Of a stretch of 64,000 nt of DNA, positions 55,391 through 64,000 are shown in pieces (position 1 is the stretch's first letter; the number at the start of each line of letters is the position of its first letter). The notes under the pieces were generated by a model that did no database searches, was not told the origin of the DNA, and saw only the letters and a list, made by a program, of their open reading frames with translations. The translations under genes and the position numbers were made by a program. This DNA is from Gammaproteobacteria bacterium UBA2679 (lineage in GTDB: Bacteria; Pseudomonadota; Gammaproteobacteria; Pseudomonadales; Oleiphilaceae), in NCBI GenBank assembly GCA_002354735.1, contig DEMD01000009.1:472705-536704 (forward strand). The letters run 5' to 3'.

Positions 55391-56947
55391 CTACTGAGCC
55401 GACTCGAGCTCAGCTGCAGGCCGAGCATGTAGTCCCAGCAGGTTAGTGCGAAGTGGATAGCTCGTGTCGTGTATCAAGGTAACACCATGCTCAACGCGGA
55501 CCTTCTCGTGAAGCAGGCCCGTGATCGAATGCAGCGGACTGCCCACTGAGGAATACACCACCCACAAATTTTTATCGGACTCTGCGCTCGGCCACTGCAC
55601 TTCCTCTATAAGTACACGACGGTAGAAATTATCAACCGTCAATATCGTCGGCTGCTGCTTGAGCTTACAGTCAGCGAGGCCTTCAATTCTGGTTTGATAG
55701 TATACGAAGGTGGTGTACACGCTGGGGTTTGGAAACAGTACGGAATCACCTGGCGCACAGTGTTCTGCCAGCTTGGTGTAAAGGTCGCGGAATTCAAACT
55801 GAGGCCGCTCTGCCTGGTTGTACAAGCCGTAGAGCCCAAACCCAAACAGTATCGCGTAGATACTCTGTCCTAGCTTGCGCGGCAACATGCTTAATAAGCT
55901 AATTACCAGTGGGGCAAATGCAACCAGCGTAAAGATGAGATAACGGTCGACAAAGAGCGGCTTGATCTTGGCCGCTATTGCCAGAATGACAACTGGGCCA
56001 CCGGCACAGAAACAGTACATGAGACGGTAGTGGGCAAGCCGCAAACCAGGATGGTTGGTGCGCGCATTCGGGCCACTGTAGCCCCAGAACAGGAAGACTG
56101 CGTAGGCTGCGCAGGCACCCAGCAGAAACAGAATGGCCAAGGCTGCCGTTCTCAAATACCAGTCATAGGTGAAACGGCCCACAATTTGGTCAACGTAGAA
56201 CTCGACAGCTACTGAGAGACCAGTAGGCTCGATCCAATTCACGTTGGGCGCGCTGTTCCCCTGAAACACGAAGAAAGCCAGTATGGGTGTAGCAATAAGC
56301 CCCATAAGCAGATAGGCGAGCAATGCGCCTCTGCAACGCTTCATGCGGTTTTCTGCCTCTGCAAGACTCAGCAGCAAATAGAGGCCAAGCGACCCATATA
56401 GCAGTAACAGAAAAATGTGGGCGTAAAGTGACAGTCCGGCGAGCATGCCAAAGCCAACGAAATACCGCATCGATCCGGTTCGCACAGCGTGCCAGAACAG
56501 CGGTATTGCGAAAGCCGTAAACATGAAGACCATGCTGTACGAACGCGCTTCCCAGGCATATTTAATAAACATCGGGTTCACGATTATCAGCGCTGCAACC
56601 GCCAGCGCCTGTCCAGCCCCTCGCTCCTGCCTGACGAATCGGTAGATCCACATGAGACCGATTAGCGCAAATACCGCCGATGGCAAACGAAGCATGAACT
56701 CAGAATGCAGATCGAGGTAAAGATAAAATTTGAGGAACAGGTAATACAGCGACATGTTGGCTTCGCTGTGCCAGAGCGTCGACCAGAATGCTGGCCAAGG
56801 CTGCGAGGCAAAAAACAGGCTGCTCGTTTCATCTACCCATAGGCTGTCGACAGGAAAGAATACTGCGGATACCACTGCAAATATTGCGAGTAGAATCAGC
56901 GTACTGAAGACCCAACTGGTGATAAGACGATCATTGACTAGATTCAT
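55391..56947 (-). CDS. GT39/ArnT-type membrane glycosyltransferase
   Basis: 518-aa polytopic protein with about 11 TM helices. The first periplasmic loop carries the acidic catalytic motif (SLWVDETSSLF). GT-C enzymes of this kind take sugar from a polyprenyl-phosphate donor outside the membrane. The cassette upstream would supply such a donor. It overlaps the acyltransferase gene by 4 bp. The acceptor is unknown. Confidence 0.85.
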   Translation of the reverse strand: MNLVNDRLITSWVFSTLILLAIFAVVSAVFFPVDSLWVDETSSLFFASQPWPAFWSTLWHSEANMSLYYLFLKFYLYLDLHSEFMLRLPSAVFALIGLMWIYRFVRQERGAGQALAVAALIIVNPMFIKYAWEARSYSMVFMFTAFAIPLFWHAVRTGSMRYFVGFGMLAGLSLYAHIFLLLLYGSLGLYLLLSLAEAENRMKRCRGALLAYLLMGLIATPILAFFVFQGNSAPNVNWIEPTGLSVAVEFYVDQIVGRFTYDWYLRTAALAILFLLGACAAYAVFLFWGYSGPNARTNHPGLRLAHYRLMYCFCAGGPVVILAIAAKIKPLFVDRYLIFTLVAFAPLVISLLSMLPRKLGQSIYAILFGFGLYGLYNQAERPQFEFRDLYTKLAEHCAPGDSVLFPNPSVYTTFVYYQTRIEGLADCKLKQQPTILTVDNFYRRVLIEEVQWPSAESDKNLWVVYSSVGSPLHSITGLLHEKVRVEHGVTLIHDTSYPLRTNLLGLHARPAAELESAQ

Positions 56948-58017
56948 GGCTTCAGCTCGGGTGTCCGGTCACTCGCTGTCTTTCGAAAATATTCGTCTTT
57001 GGGCAAGGCCGACTGCTTACGGGCATAGTGGGCATTGATCCAGCTCCTTACTGGCTGTTCATACCAGTAGTACGAAGCTATGCCGACGGCTATCGTAAGC
57101 AAGGCAATCAGCGGATCAGGCAGCGGAATTGAATCTCTGTAGATATAGAACGGCTGCTGCCATATATATATGGAGAACGACCAGAGGCCAAGATATCGCA
57201 ACCAGCCGAATGTGAGGAGACGGCGGGCGATCGGCGTTATTTCCTGCAGGTGATTGATGGTGAAGGCCAGCAGGAAAGGTGCAAGCACAAGCCTGAAAAG
57301 CTTTGGTATTTCCATGCTGTAGCAGGCGAACGCGAGTAACAGTGTCACTACCGGCACCATCGGGTTGACCCGTATGCCGTAGTGAGCCTTCAAAAGATTG
57401 TAGGCGGCCGAAATGAAAACGAAGCAGACAGCTGTTTCAGTCCTGATGAAGTAAATTTCCTTCGGGTAATCAGTGCCGAAATAGAAGCCCAGTACGGCCA
57501 GCAGAGATAGTCCCGCCAACCCGAGCAGGGCTAGTGCCGGCTTCAGCAAACCGGTGAGCATGAGCGTCACCAGGCTCATGAGCACATAAGCATGCTCTTC
57601 GACATTCAGTGACCACAGGTGCTCTGCGGGCAGCGGCGAGCTCCAGATGTGCGGCTCGCCGGGAAGATAGGTGCGCAGGAAGAAGACATTCGCAACGACC
57701 TCCCCAAACGTAAACGGCAAACCCGCAATTGCAGCTCCAGAAAACAGAACCAGCAGAAAGAGCCAGTACAGCGGAATGATGCGACTGAACCTGCGAATAT
57801 AAAACGTCGACAACGACGTCCTCTTTTCGAACAGGATCTTGCTCATTAACATGCCAGACAGCACGAAGAACACGTCTACGCCCATCCGCCCTTCCTTGAG
57901 GAAAGGAATGTTGGCGAAATGATCGATCAGTACTAACAGGATCGCCATCCCGCGCCAGCCGTCCCAGATACTGATACGGTCATCCAGGTTGGTGTGGTGT
58001 GCTACCTGTGCTGTCAA
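56944..58017 (-). CDS. acyltransferase 3 (OafA/YrhL) family protein
   Basis: 357-aa membrane O-acyltransferase with about ten TM helices. Conserved blocks are DGWRGMAILLVLIDHF (catalytic His), GRMGVDVFFVLSGMLM and YIRRFSRIIPLYWLF. It starts with TTG because no ATG precedes the conserved block. Members acetylate or succinylate sugars of surface glycans. It is coupled to the GT39 gene. Confidence 0.87.
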   Translation of the reverse strand: MTAQVAHHTNLDDRISIWDGWRGMAILLVLIDHFANIPFLKEGRMGVDVFFVLSGMLMSKILFEKRTSLSTFYIRRFSRIIPLYWLFLLVLFSGAAIAGLPFTFGEVVANVFFLRTYLPGEPHIWSSPLPAEHLWSLNVEEHAYVLMSLVTLMLTGLLKPALALLGLAGLSLLAVLGFYFGTDYPKEIYFIRTETAVCFVFISAAYNLLKAHYGIRVNPMVPVVTLLLAFACYSMEIPKLFRLVLAPFLLAFTINHLQEITPIARRLLTFGWLRYLGLWSFSIYIWQQPFYIYRDSIPLPDPLIALLTIAVGIASYYWYEQPVRSWINAHYARKQSALPKDEYFRKTASDRTPELKP

Positions 58018-58050
58018 GACGCTATACTCCAGATTAGCATGAGGCCCAAA

Positions 58051-59037
58051 TCAGGCCTTGCGATTCTTCCTGTAGTCACGATAGGCCGCAATCAGCATAC
58101 TGACGTCATCATCCTTTGGCACCCAGCCAAGATCACGCTCGCCTTTCGAAACATCGAGCACGCAGGTTTCATCAGCGATTTCATACTGCTCAGGATCCAT
58201 AATCGGCTTACCCATACGATCCAAGGCTGCCAGCGTCATCTTTACCAGCCCGGCCGGAGTTGGTACAAGAAATGACTTACTGCCTGCTTCTTTAATCAAT
58301 CGCTTCAGCAGTTCATTCACCGTAGGCGGATTGAGCGAGCCGAGGTTATAGGCCTCGTTCGGGAAGCCTGCTTTGACGGCGCAAATCACAGCCTCGGCAC
58401 AGTCGCTTACCGAGATGAACTGGTAGTAGTTGCGTCCGTTCCCGATCGTGGGAACCGGCAAGTTGGCATCGACAAGCTTGAACAGCTTTTCCAGAATGCC
58501 CAGCCTTCCAGGCCCGATAATGAGACGAGGGCGGAAAATGGTGATGTTGAAGCCTTTTTCGCGATACCGCTCGCACAGCAGCTCAGTCTGGTACTTGGCT
58601 TCACCGTAAGGTCCGAGCGGTTCACGTGGGTGATCTTCGAATCGCGGATGGAAGCGGGTGTGACCGTACACCATATCCGTGGTGTAGTAGATCAGGTTGC
58701 GCAGGCCGGTCCTCTGCATCCATTCAAGAACGTTTTCGGTGCCGACGTAGAGCGATGTCCAGAAGTATTCCTTGCGCTCAGCTCTCGGCACGATAGGTAC
58801 CAACAGCTTCGCTGCAAAGTGATAAATGACATCGCCCGCCTCTGCCTTAACGAGATCGAACTGTTTGGGATCGGTTACATCAAAGCGGGTGTAGGTGACC
58901 AGCGCGGTGTTATCGTAAATGCCGGAGCTCTTCGTCTGTTTCAGATCGAAGATTTCCACCTTCTCGCCTTTAGCCGTCAGCTTCCTGGTCAGCTCGGTAC
59001 CGAGAAATCCATCTCCACCAAAAATGATATGTTTCAT
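58051..59037 (-). CDS. NAD-dependent sugar epimerase/dehydratase
   Basis: 328-aa extended SDR. NAD motif GGDGFLGTELTRKL, catalytic YxxxK in GPYGEAKYQTELL, and the family block YNLGSLNPPTVNELLKRL. It resembles UDP-glucose 4-epimerase/GalE-like proteins of surface polysaccharide clusters. Its exact substrate is not set by sequence. It lies between the small transporter and the acyltransferase in the minus-strand cassette. Confidence 0.86.
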   Translation of the reverse strand: MKHIIFGGDGFLGTELTRKLTAKGEKVEIFDLKQTKSSGIYDNTALVTYTRFDVTDPKQFDLVKAEAGDVIYHFAAKLLVPIVPRAERKEYFWTSLYVGTENVLEWMQRTGLRNLIYYTTDMVYGHTRFHPRFEDHPREPLGPYGEAKYQTELLCERYREKGFNITIFRPRLIIGPGRLGILEKLFKLVDANLPVPTIGNGRNYYQFISVSDCAEAVICAVKAGFPNEAYNLGSLNPPTVNELLKRLIKEAGSKSFLVPTPAGLVKMTLAALDRMGKPIMDPEQYEIADETCVLDVSKGERDLGWVPKDDDVSMLIAAYRDYRKNRKA

Positions 59038-59076
59038 AGGCAGTCCCTGTAGTAAATCAGTAAGTTTTAGAAAGAA

Positions 59077-59445
59077 TTAACTCTTGGCGACGAGCGACAC
59101 GCCAAGACAGATGAAAAGCACGCCGACAATACGCCACATGTTGACGCCTTCGGCCAAGACGAAATAACCCCAGGCCGTCACCAGCACGAACGACAGTCCA
59201 AGAAATGGGTAGGCATAACTGATATCGACTTTTGACAACACGACCAAGTGCGACGCCATGCTGACTACCATCACGAAGAGCCCGGTAATAACATAGAAAT
59301 TAAAGATGATGTCGAACGCAGCACCCTTTATACCTGCGGCCGAAATATCAAAGGCTGGGAGCGAGGTCATGCCCTTCTTCAGCAGAATCTGCGAAGCGAA
59401 ATTCGTAAGCACTGTAAAGAGAATGAGTGGAATGTACTTTGCCAT
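59077..59445 (-). CDS. EamA/SMR-type small transporter, candidate lipid-sugar flippase
   Basis: 122-aa protein with four TM helices (IPLILFTVLTNFASQILLKK, FDIIFNFYVITGLFVMVVSM, AYPFLGLSFVLVTAWGYFVL, MWRIVGVLFICLGVSLVA). It resembles ArnE/ArnF and other drug/metabolite transporters thought to flip polyprenyl-phosphate sugars. Its position between the DprE2-like and GT39-type genes suits that role. Homodimerisation would be needed. Confidence 0.82.
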   Translation of the reverse strand: MAKYIPLILFTVLTNFASQILLKKGMTSLPAFDISAAGIKGAAFDIIFNFYVITGLFVMVVSMASHLVVLSKVDISYAYPFLGLSFVLVTAWGYFVLAEGVNMWRIVGVLFICLGVSLVAKS

Positions 59446-59501
59446 ATACTGCCTGAGCCTGAGTTACAAATAATCGTTGTGTGGCGACTTCGTCTGAGCC
59501 C

Positions 59502-60293
59502 TTACAGGCTTAGACGCTTGAAGATAGTTTCGGGTATCGATTTGATGATCAGCATGATGAACTGCCAAAACCATGGCGTGTAGAGCACCATTCGACCGCC
59601 GTCCGCAGCTCTACGGATATCATCTGCAACTTTCTGCGGCTTTGCCCATAAAGGACCACCCTTGTCGATGTCTGCTGTCATCTTGGTATCTATGAAACCG
59701 GGTTTGACGGTCAGAACACCATGATTGACCTTGTATAGCCTGTTTCGGAGACCTTGCAGAAAAACAGTCAATGCACCCTTGCTAGCGCCATAGACGTAGT
59801 TACTGCCACGTCCACGATCCCCAGCCACCGAACTCACCACGATGATGGTGGCGCCGCCGGTCGTATTTTCCAGTGGATAGCGCTCAAGTGCTGTCGCCAG
59901 CCAGGTGAGGTATGAAACGATCGAGAGAAAGTTGACCTCGACCGCTTCCCTCGTCAGTTCGAAGCTCGCTTCGCAGGCTTTCTGGTCAGGCAGACTACCC
60001 TGAAAGAAATAGAATCTTGCAGGTCTGTGATCGGAAAACAGCGATTCTATCAGCGCTGGGTGATCCTCGTATGTCAGGGAATCCTGCAACAAGGTACGCA
60101 CCGATGCAGCACCGCGCACGCGAAGATCGTCGGCCACGGCCATGAGCCTGGACTCGTTACGGCCAATCAGAATCAAAGACGCACCTTCCTCGGCATAGCG
60201 CCGCGAAAGCGCTATCGCCACGTCTGAGGTTGCCCCGAAGACCACTATTGGCCTGAGACCCCTTCCTTCACTGTCGCTCATTTCCCTTGTCAT
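59502..60293 (-). CDS. SDR oxidoreductase, DprE2-like
   Basis: 263-aa classical SDR. NAD(P) motif VVFGATSDVAIALSRRYA, the Ser in VVSSVAGDRG, and catalytic YxxxK in YVYGASKGALTVFL. A hydrophobic C-terminal segment suggests membrane contact, as in DprE2. ATG 60293 lies just after the stop of the DprE1-like gene. The pair would epimerise a polyprenyl-phospho-ribose at C2 through a keto intermediate to arabinose. Confidence 0.82.
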   Translation of the reverse strand: MTREMSDSEGRGLRPIVVFGATSDVAIALSRRYAEEGASLILIGRNESRLMAVADDLRVRGAASVRTLLQDSLTYEDHPALIESLFSDHRPARFYFFQGSLPDQKACEASFELTREAVEVNFLSIVSYLTWLATALERYPLENTTGGATIIVVSSVAGDRGRGSNYVYGASKGALTVFLQGLRNRLYKVNHGVLTVKPGFIDTKMTADIDKGGPLWAKPQKVADDIRRAADGGRMVLYTPWFWQFIMLIIKSIPETIFKRLSL

Positions 60294-60300
60294 TCCATGT

Positions 60301-61638
60301 TCACTCAAAGTGTGTCTCCATGCTGACCCTGCGCCAGAAGTCGGAACTGAACGCAGGGTCGATCCAGCGACTGAATGCCTCATGCGCTGGAAAAAAGCTT
60401 CTGAACGCCGATGCGCTCATCAGTCGATCTTTTGCGGGATAGACCGCCCCACCGGCAGCAACAACCTGCTGCTCGATGCGCTCGATCAGGATCCGCGATT
60501 TCAGGCCGCGGTTTGAAAAGTCCAGCGCCAGACACAGGCCTGGCCGGGGAAAGGACAGCAGACCAGGTGAAGCAAGCTCGCCGAACTCCTTCAGAACGGC
60601 CAGAAAAGACCCCATCCCGGACTCGACAATGCTACGCAGAATCATCTCCAGGGCTCCTGAGTCGGCTGGCACGACGAACTGACACTGATAAAACCCTTTG
60701 CTACCGTAGATGCGATTCCAATTGGCGATGCTATCGAGCGGATAAAAATATGGCTGATAATGATCTCTGCTCATTCCGCCCCGCGCAGCCTTTTTGCTGT
60801 TGCTGCGGTAGTACAGTTCATTGAAGAGCTTGATACTCAAGCCATTCAGCGCTATCGACGGAAAATTGAATGGTATCGACAGGCGGCCTTCTACCGGCTG
60901 TTTTTCACGGGTCAGTTCGTCGCTGCTCAACGCCGCAGAATGACGGGCCCGATAGAAAAGGCCCCGCGCAAAGTTTTTCCCACTAGCCACGCAGTCCAGC
61001 CAGGCGACGGTATAGTCGAAGTCCGCCGAATCTGCCGAAATTGCCCTGAAAGCCTCCAACCCACTGAAAGGAACGGTTTCGACATCCATGAACGGTGAGT
61101 CGATACTGATCAGCTGAATTTCAGCGCTTAGTATGAGGCCAGTCAGACCGAGTCCGCCGATGGTCGCAGCAAACAACTCGCTGTTCTTTTCGGGCGAACA
61201 GATCAGTCTCGTTCCGTCTGAGCGCAGCAGTTCGAACTGCCTGACATGACGGCCGAAGGCGCCGGCGACGTGATGGTTCTTGCCGTGCACATCATTGCCG
61301 ATGGCGCCGCCAAGTGTCAGAAACTGAGTGCCTGGTGTGACGGGGAGGAACCATCCTCTGGGCACAACGTGTTGCAAAATGTGCTGAAAGCTGACCCCCG
61401 CTTCCGCTGTAAGCACCCCCGTTGCAGCGTCAAGTGCAACAAAACGGTCGAGCCCCCGGGTATCCAGCAAGGCCCCTGCGGTATTCAGGCAGGAGTCTCC
61501 GTAACTGCGGCCATTACCGAAGGGCAGCACACTCTGCTGGCCAGCCATCTGCTCTGCCGGAGCATCGCGCCAGCCCCACCGGATGGCCTTCTGGGGCGTC
61601 TGCGGATCTACGCCCCAGCTTCGATAGGCGTTACTCAC
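60301..61638 (-). CDS. FAD-dependent oxidase, DprE1-like
   Basis: 445-aa flavoprotein of the FAD_binding_4 (VAO) family. FAD contacts are in LPFGNGRSYGDSCLN, GWFLPVTPGTQFLTLGGAIGN and DVHGKNHHVAGAFG. The order and pattern match DprE1 (decaprenylphosphoryl-beta-D-ribose 2'-oxidase). It starts with GTG overlapping the UbiA stop by 4 bp (GTGA), and is followed 7 bp later by the DprE2-like SDR. Confidence 0.86.
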   Translation of the reverse strand: MSNAYRSWGVDPQTPQKAIRWGWRDAPAEQMAGQQSVLPFGNGRSYGDSCLNTAGALLDTRGLDRFVALDAATGVLTAEAGVSFQHILQHVVPRGWFLPVTPGTQFLTLGGAIGNDVHGKNHHVAGAFGRHVRQFELLRSDGTRLICSPEKNSELFAATIGGLGLTGLILSAEIQLISIDSPFMDVETVPFSGLEAFRAISADSADFDYTVAWLDCVASGKNFARGLFYRARHSAALSSDELTREKQPVEGRLSIPFNFPSIALNGLSIKLFNELYYRSNSKKAARGGMSRDHYQPYFYPLDSIANWNRIYGSKGFYQCQFVVPADSGALEMILRSIVESGMGSFLAVLKEFGELASPGLLSFPRPGLCLALDFSNRGLKSRILIERIEQQVVAAGGAVYPAKDRLMSASAFRSFFPAHEAFSRWIDPAFSSDFWRRVSMETHFE

Positions 61639-63140
61639 AGAAAGTTGGCCGACATTGCAGCTGCCACGATGACACCACAGATCATGATCGTCTGCAGACT
61701 CACGCGATCGCGGATCGCGAACACGATTGGATCTTCATGCATCTTGCCTCTGGACGTGACCATCCAGATACGACCCACCCAGAACAACAGTACCGGGCAC
61801 AGCAACCACAGCAGCTCTTTCACAGCATACATGGAGGCGACCTTGTCACTATTGATATACAGCGCCACCACGAGCACTGAAATGAAACCGGACACTACGC
61901 CCATCATTTGCAGCAGAACGAGATCGCTGGTGACATAGCCACGGCCGCTGGCCTGATTCAGTTCGCGCTTCTCGAGATTTTTCAGCTCGGACACCCGTTT
62001 CGCCAGGGCCAAGCTGAGGAAGAAGAACATCGAAAAGGCCAGCAGCCAGAATGACCAGGCCGCATCAACGGCGAGCATCCCGGCGATGATTCGCAAGGTG
62101 TAGAGTGACGCCAGCAGACAGACATCGAGAATAGGCACCTTCTTGAGCTTGAACGAATACGCCAGGGTGATGACGGTATAGAGCAGCGCTACGCCAGCGA
62201 AAGCCGGCGGAAGAAACAGAAAGATGAAGGAGCTGATACCCACCAGACCGACCATCATCTTGATTCCGGTCAGCAGCTGAATACGACCGCTTGCAAACGC
62301 CCGCTTCTTCTTGATGCTGTTGACACGATCACTGTCGAGATCGAGCAGGTCGTTCCATATATAAGTGGCTGAGGCCAGTAGAGAAAATGATATGAAGCAG
62401 AATATCAGCGTGATCCAGCCGCCAATGTCATCGAAACGCTGCTCGAGCAGAAACGGTATGAATAGCAACGCGTTCTTGGTCCATTGATGAACGCGCAGCG
62501 CCTTCAGGTATTCGCGCGGCGACGGCGCCTCGTCACGAAAAATCCTGTCAACAGTAAAACGTTGCTGGGTTTGGCGCAGAAAACGGTCCGATTGGGTAGC
62601 GACCAGCACCTGGCGAGCGTTTGCCCAGACCTTCCAGTCGTTCCAGTCGTTCCCGATATAGTCGAAGCCACCGTGGCCAAAGCGATCAGTGAGAATTTTC
62701 GCCTTGGCGAGCCCCATGATATTGTCACGCTCGTTAGACGCGATGACTTCGTCGAAAACACCTACATACTCAGCGACCTGGCGCGCCAAGCGTTCGTTGC
62801 TGGCGGTGCAGAGAATGATGGCTCGCTCGGGACAGGCCTTCTTCTGGGCACGGAGGAAGACCACAATTTCCTGGTTATAAGGGATGAGCTCTGGCGAAAG
62901 CCAGTTTTGTGCGGCCAGTTTGTATTTGAGGTGGGCCTTGCCACGATAAAGCCAGACCAACACCCAGAAGATATGCAGCGGGTTGAGCTTCACAAAGCGC
63001 AGAAAGGACTCGATCAGTAGATCACTTTTGATAAGCGTACCATCGAGATCGACACAGAGAGGCGGTAAAGTCGCTTGCCCCGCAGTAACACCAGGGTTAC
63101 CGTCTGTTGTCGTCACTTGCTCATTCATTTCCGAATCCAT
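61635..63140 (-). CDS. HAD phosphatase-UbiA prenyltransferase fusion
   Basis: 501-aa fusion. A HAD domain (residues about 25-205) has the nucleophile motif CVDLDGTLIKSD and later IGNDWNDW. A UbiA domain (215-501) of about nine TM helices has NDLLDLDSDRVNSIKKKR, the Asp-rich site for prenyl-phosphate. UbiA members such as Rv3806c add phosphoribose from PRPP to polyprenyl phosphate, and a phosphatase then removes the 5-phosphate; both steps could be in this one chain. It is the first gene of the minus-strand cassette. Confidence 0.87.
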   Translation of the reverse strand: MDSEMNEQVTTTDGNPGVTAGQATLPPLCVDLDGTLIKSDLLIESFLRFVKLNPLHIFWVLVWLYRGKAHLKYKLAAQNWLSPELIPYNQEIVVFLRAQKKACPERAIILCTASNERLARQVAEYVGVFDEVIASNERDNIMGLAKAKILTDRFGHGGFDYIGNDWNDWKVWANARQVLVATQSDRFLRQTQQRFTVDRIFRDEAPSPREYLKALRVHQWTKNALLFIPFLLEQRFDDIGGWITLIFCFISFSLLASATYIWNDLLDLDSDRVNSIKKKRAFASGRIQLLTGIKMMVGLVGISSFIFLFLPPAFAGVALLYTVITLAYSFKLKKVPILDVCLLASLYTLRIIAGMLAVDAAWSFWLLAFSMFFFLSLALAKRVSELKNLEKRELNQASGRGYVTSDLVLLQMMGVVSGFISVLVVALYINSDKVASMYAVKELLWLLCPVLLFWVGRIWMVTSRGKMHEDPIVFAIRDRVSLQTIMICGVIVAAAMSANFL

Positions 63141-63545
63141 CCTTAAACCAGCATCGTTGAAGCTACTGCCAACGACTCTTGTGCTTTTTTACCGCTCATA
63201 TCACGACCACTATATCAACAGCGAGATGTGCCGTCCGTGACATGCCTCAGCGAAGGTGGCATACGCTAACTTGATACCCGTTTAAAGAACAGTACTCTCG
63301 ACTAAAAATTGGTCTGTTTCGTTGCGTTTTGACAAAGTTTTACAATTGGGAGACTTTTCAATACAAAAACCCGTGTACACTAGCGCCGTTTCGAGTCGTC
63401 GACCTGTTTGAGTGCCTGTCGTTCAGCCCTGTCCTAGCGTTGCTGGACTCGCGTTTCCACGGATGCACAGCCTGCTTAAACTCGGCTACGCTTGATAGGG
63501 GCAGTCGAGCAGTCGCTCGCTGATGCCTGATCATGTAAAGGATTG
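63141..63545. other. 405-bp divergent intergenic region
   Basis: Separates the UbiA fusion (minus) from the family 2 glycosyltransferase (plus). It is AT-richer between 63290 and 63390 than the genes around it. A TTGACA (63329-63334) and a TACACT (63376-63381) occur on the plus strand but are not spaced as one promoter. The last 160 bp would be a long leader for the glycosyltransferase. No RNA gene, repeat or ORF with support was seen. Confidence 0.5.
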
Positions 63546-64000
63546 ATGAACCCTATGGCAATTGAACTTTCCGTCGTCGTACCTCTATATAATGAGGAAG
63601 ACAATGTCCGGCTGATGTTCGAACGGATCGACGAAGCCCTGCAGCCGTTCAAGGGTCGGTACGAGATCATTTTCGTCGATGATGGCAGCCGTGACCGGAC
63701 ATTTCAGGTTGCCAGTGAAATTGCCGCCACAACGCCTTATCTCAGAGTCATCACCTTCCGTCGCAACTATGGCCAGACGCCCGCAATGGCTGCTGGTATC
63801 GACAATGCCGTCGGTGAGCTCATAGTGACTATGGACGGCGATCTGCAGAACGATCCATCTGATATTCCGTTCATGGTAGAAAAGCTTCGTGCTGGCGATG
63901 GCGAGGGCAATCGCTATGACATCGTAGTTGGCTGGCGCCATAACCGGCAAGATAAGCTGGTCACCCGCAAGATACCGTCCATGATCGCCAACCGGCTTAT
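63546..64000 (+). CDS. family 2 glycosyltransferase (DPM1/ArnC-like), partial at window end
   Basis: The first 151 residues of a GT2 protein that runs off the window. It has the N-terminal strand ELSVVVPLYNEEDNV, the FVDDGSRDRTF motif and the metal-binding acidic cluster VTMDGDLQNDPSDI. It is similar to polyprenyl-phosphate sugar synthases such as ArnC and dolichol-phosphate mannose synthase. AAAGGA lies 3 bp before ATG 63546; ATG 63555 is an alternative. Divergent from the UbiA fusion, it may supply a second lipid-linked sugar. Confidence 0.9.
   Translation, partial: MNPMAIELSVVVPLYNEEDNVRLMFERIDEALQPFKGRYEIIFVDDGSRDRTFQVASEIAATTPYLRVITFRRNYGQTPAMAAGIDNAVGELIVTMDGDLQNDPSDIPFMVEKLRAGDGEGNRYDIVVGWRHNRQDKLVTRKIPSMIANRL

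Noticed and set aside
55391..56947. Multi-TM protein near PrsT considered as an exosortase
   Set aside because: It has the GT-C acidic loop motif and no exosortase Cys/Arg/His pattern.

Overview
The window is chromosomal DNA from a Gram-negative bacterium, most likely a gammaproteobacterium. It is gene-dense, with moderate to high GC and no transposase, integrase, phage gene or CRISPR array. The gacA-uvrC-pgsA block at the left end is a classic gammaproteobacterial arrangement. The type II secretion genes, polyhydroxyalkanoate (PHA) granule genes, LiuR-controlled leucine degradation genes and a PrsK/PrsR/PrsT set fit an aerobic environmental heterotroph. I cannot name the species.

Layout. 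0.2-3.3 kb: gacA, uvrC, pgsA (+). 3.4-7.2 kb: a DUF2237 gene, a small HTH regulator and a large hybrid histidine kinase (+). 7.2-17.8 kb: a chemosensory operon on the minus strand, transcribed as receptor, STAS protein, REC-PP2C-ATPase phosphatase, cheY, cheA, receptor, cheW, cheR, cheD, cheB, behind a good sigma70 promoter. 18-21.7 kb: a calcium/sodium antiporter, a tRNA-Gly/Cys/Leu operon with its own promoter and an internal terminator, glutathione reductase and an acetyltransferase (all minus). 21.8-31.3 kb: a type II secretion locus, gspE-F-G-H-I-J-K-L-M on minus and gspC divergent, without gspD or gspN.

31.4-38.9 kb is a catabolic and electron-transfer region. liuR-liuA-liuB is preceded by a palindromic operator. 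A copper chaperone follows, then etfB-etfA (minus) and divergent ETF-quinone oxidoreductase (+) behind a perfect 26-bp palindrome. Isovaleryl-CoA dehydrogenase (LiuA) would pass electrons to ETF and then through ETF-QO to the quinone pool. 39-43 kb (minus): DUF1285, sixA, gpsA and a second PP2C phosphatase/STAS pair. 43.1-48.9 kb: an HD-domain hydrolase, a PhaD-like TetR regulator convergent with a phasin, a voltage-sensor-like membrane protein, an acyltransferase and an SDR protein.

48.9-55.2 kb carries prsK-prsR-prsT, the two-component system and TPR lipoprotein that accompany XrtA exosortase/PEP-CTERM systems. No exosortase or PEP-CTERM substrate is visible in the window. 55.4-63.1 kb (minus) is a glycan cassette: a HAD-UbiA fusion, a DprE1-like oxidase, a DprE2-like reductase, a small EamA/SMR-type transporter, a UDP-sugar-type epimerase, an acyltransferase and a GT39-type glycosyltransferase. 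Together these look like a complete route for making, flipping and using a polyprenyl-phosphate-linked pentose such as arabinofuranose. A divergent family 2 glycosyltransferase gene runs off the right end.

The most interesting parts are the polyprenyl-phospho-pentose cassette beside the Prs module, the palindromic operator at the ETF-QO gene, the anti-sigma-like phosphatase/STAS module inside the che operon, and the reduced type II secretion locus with a PDZ-less GspC.
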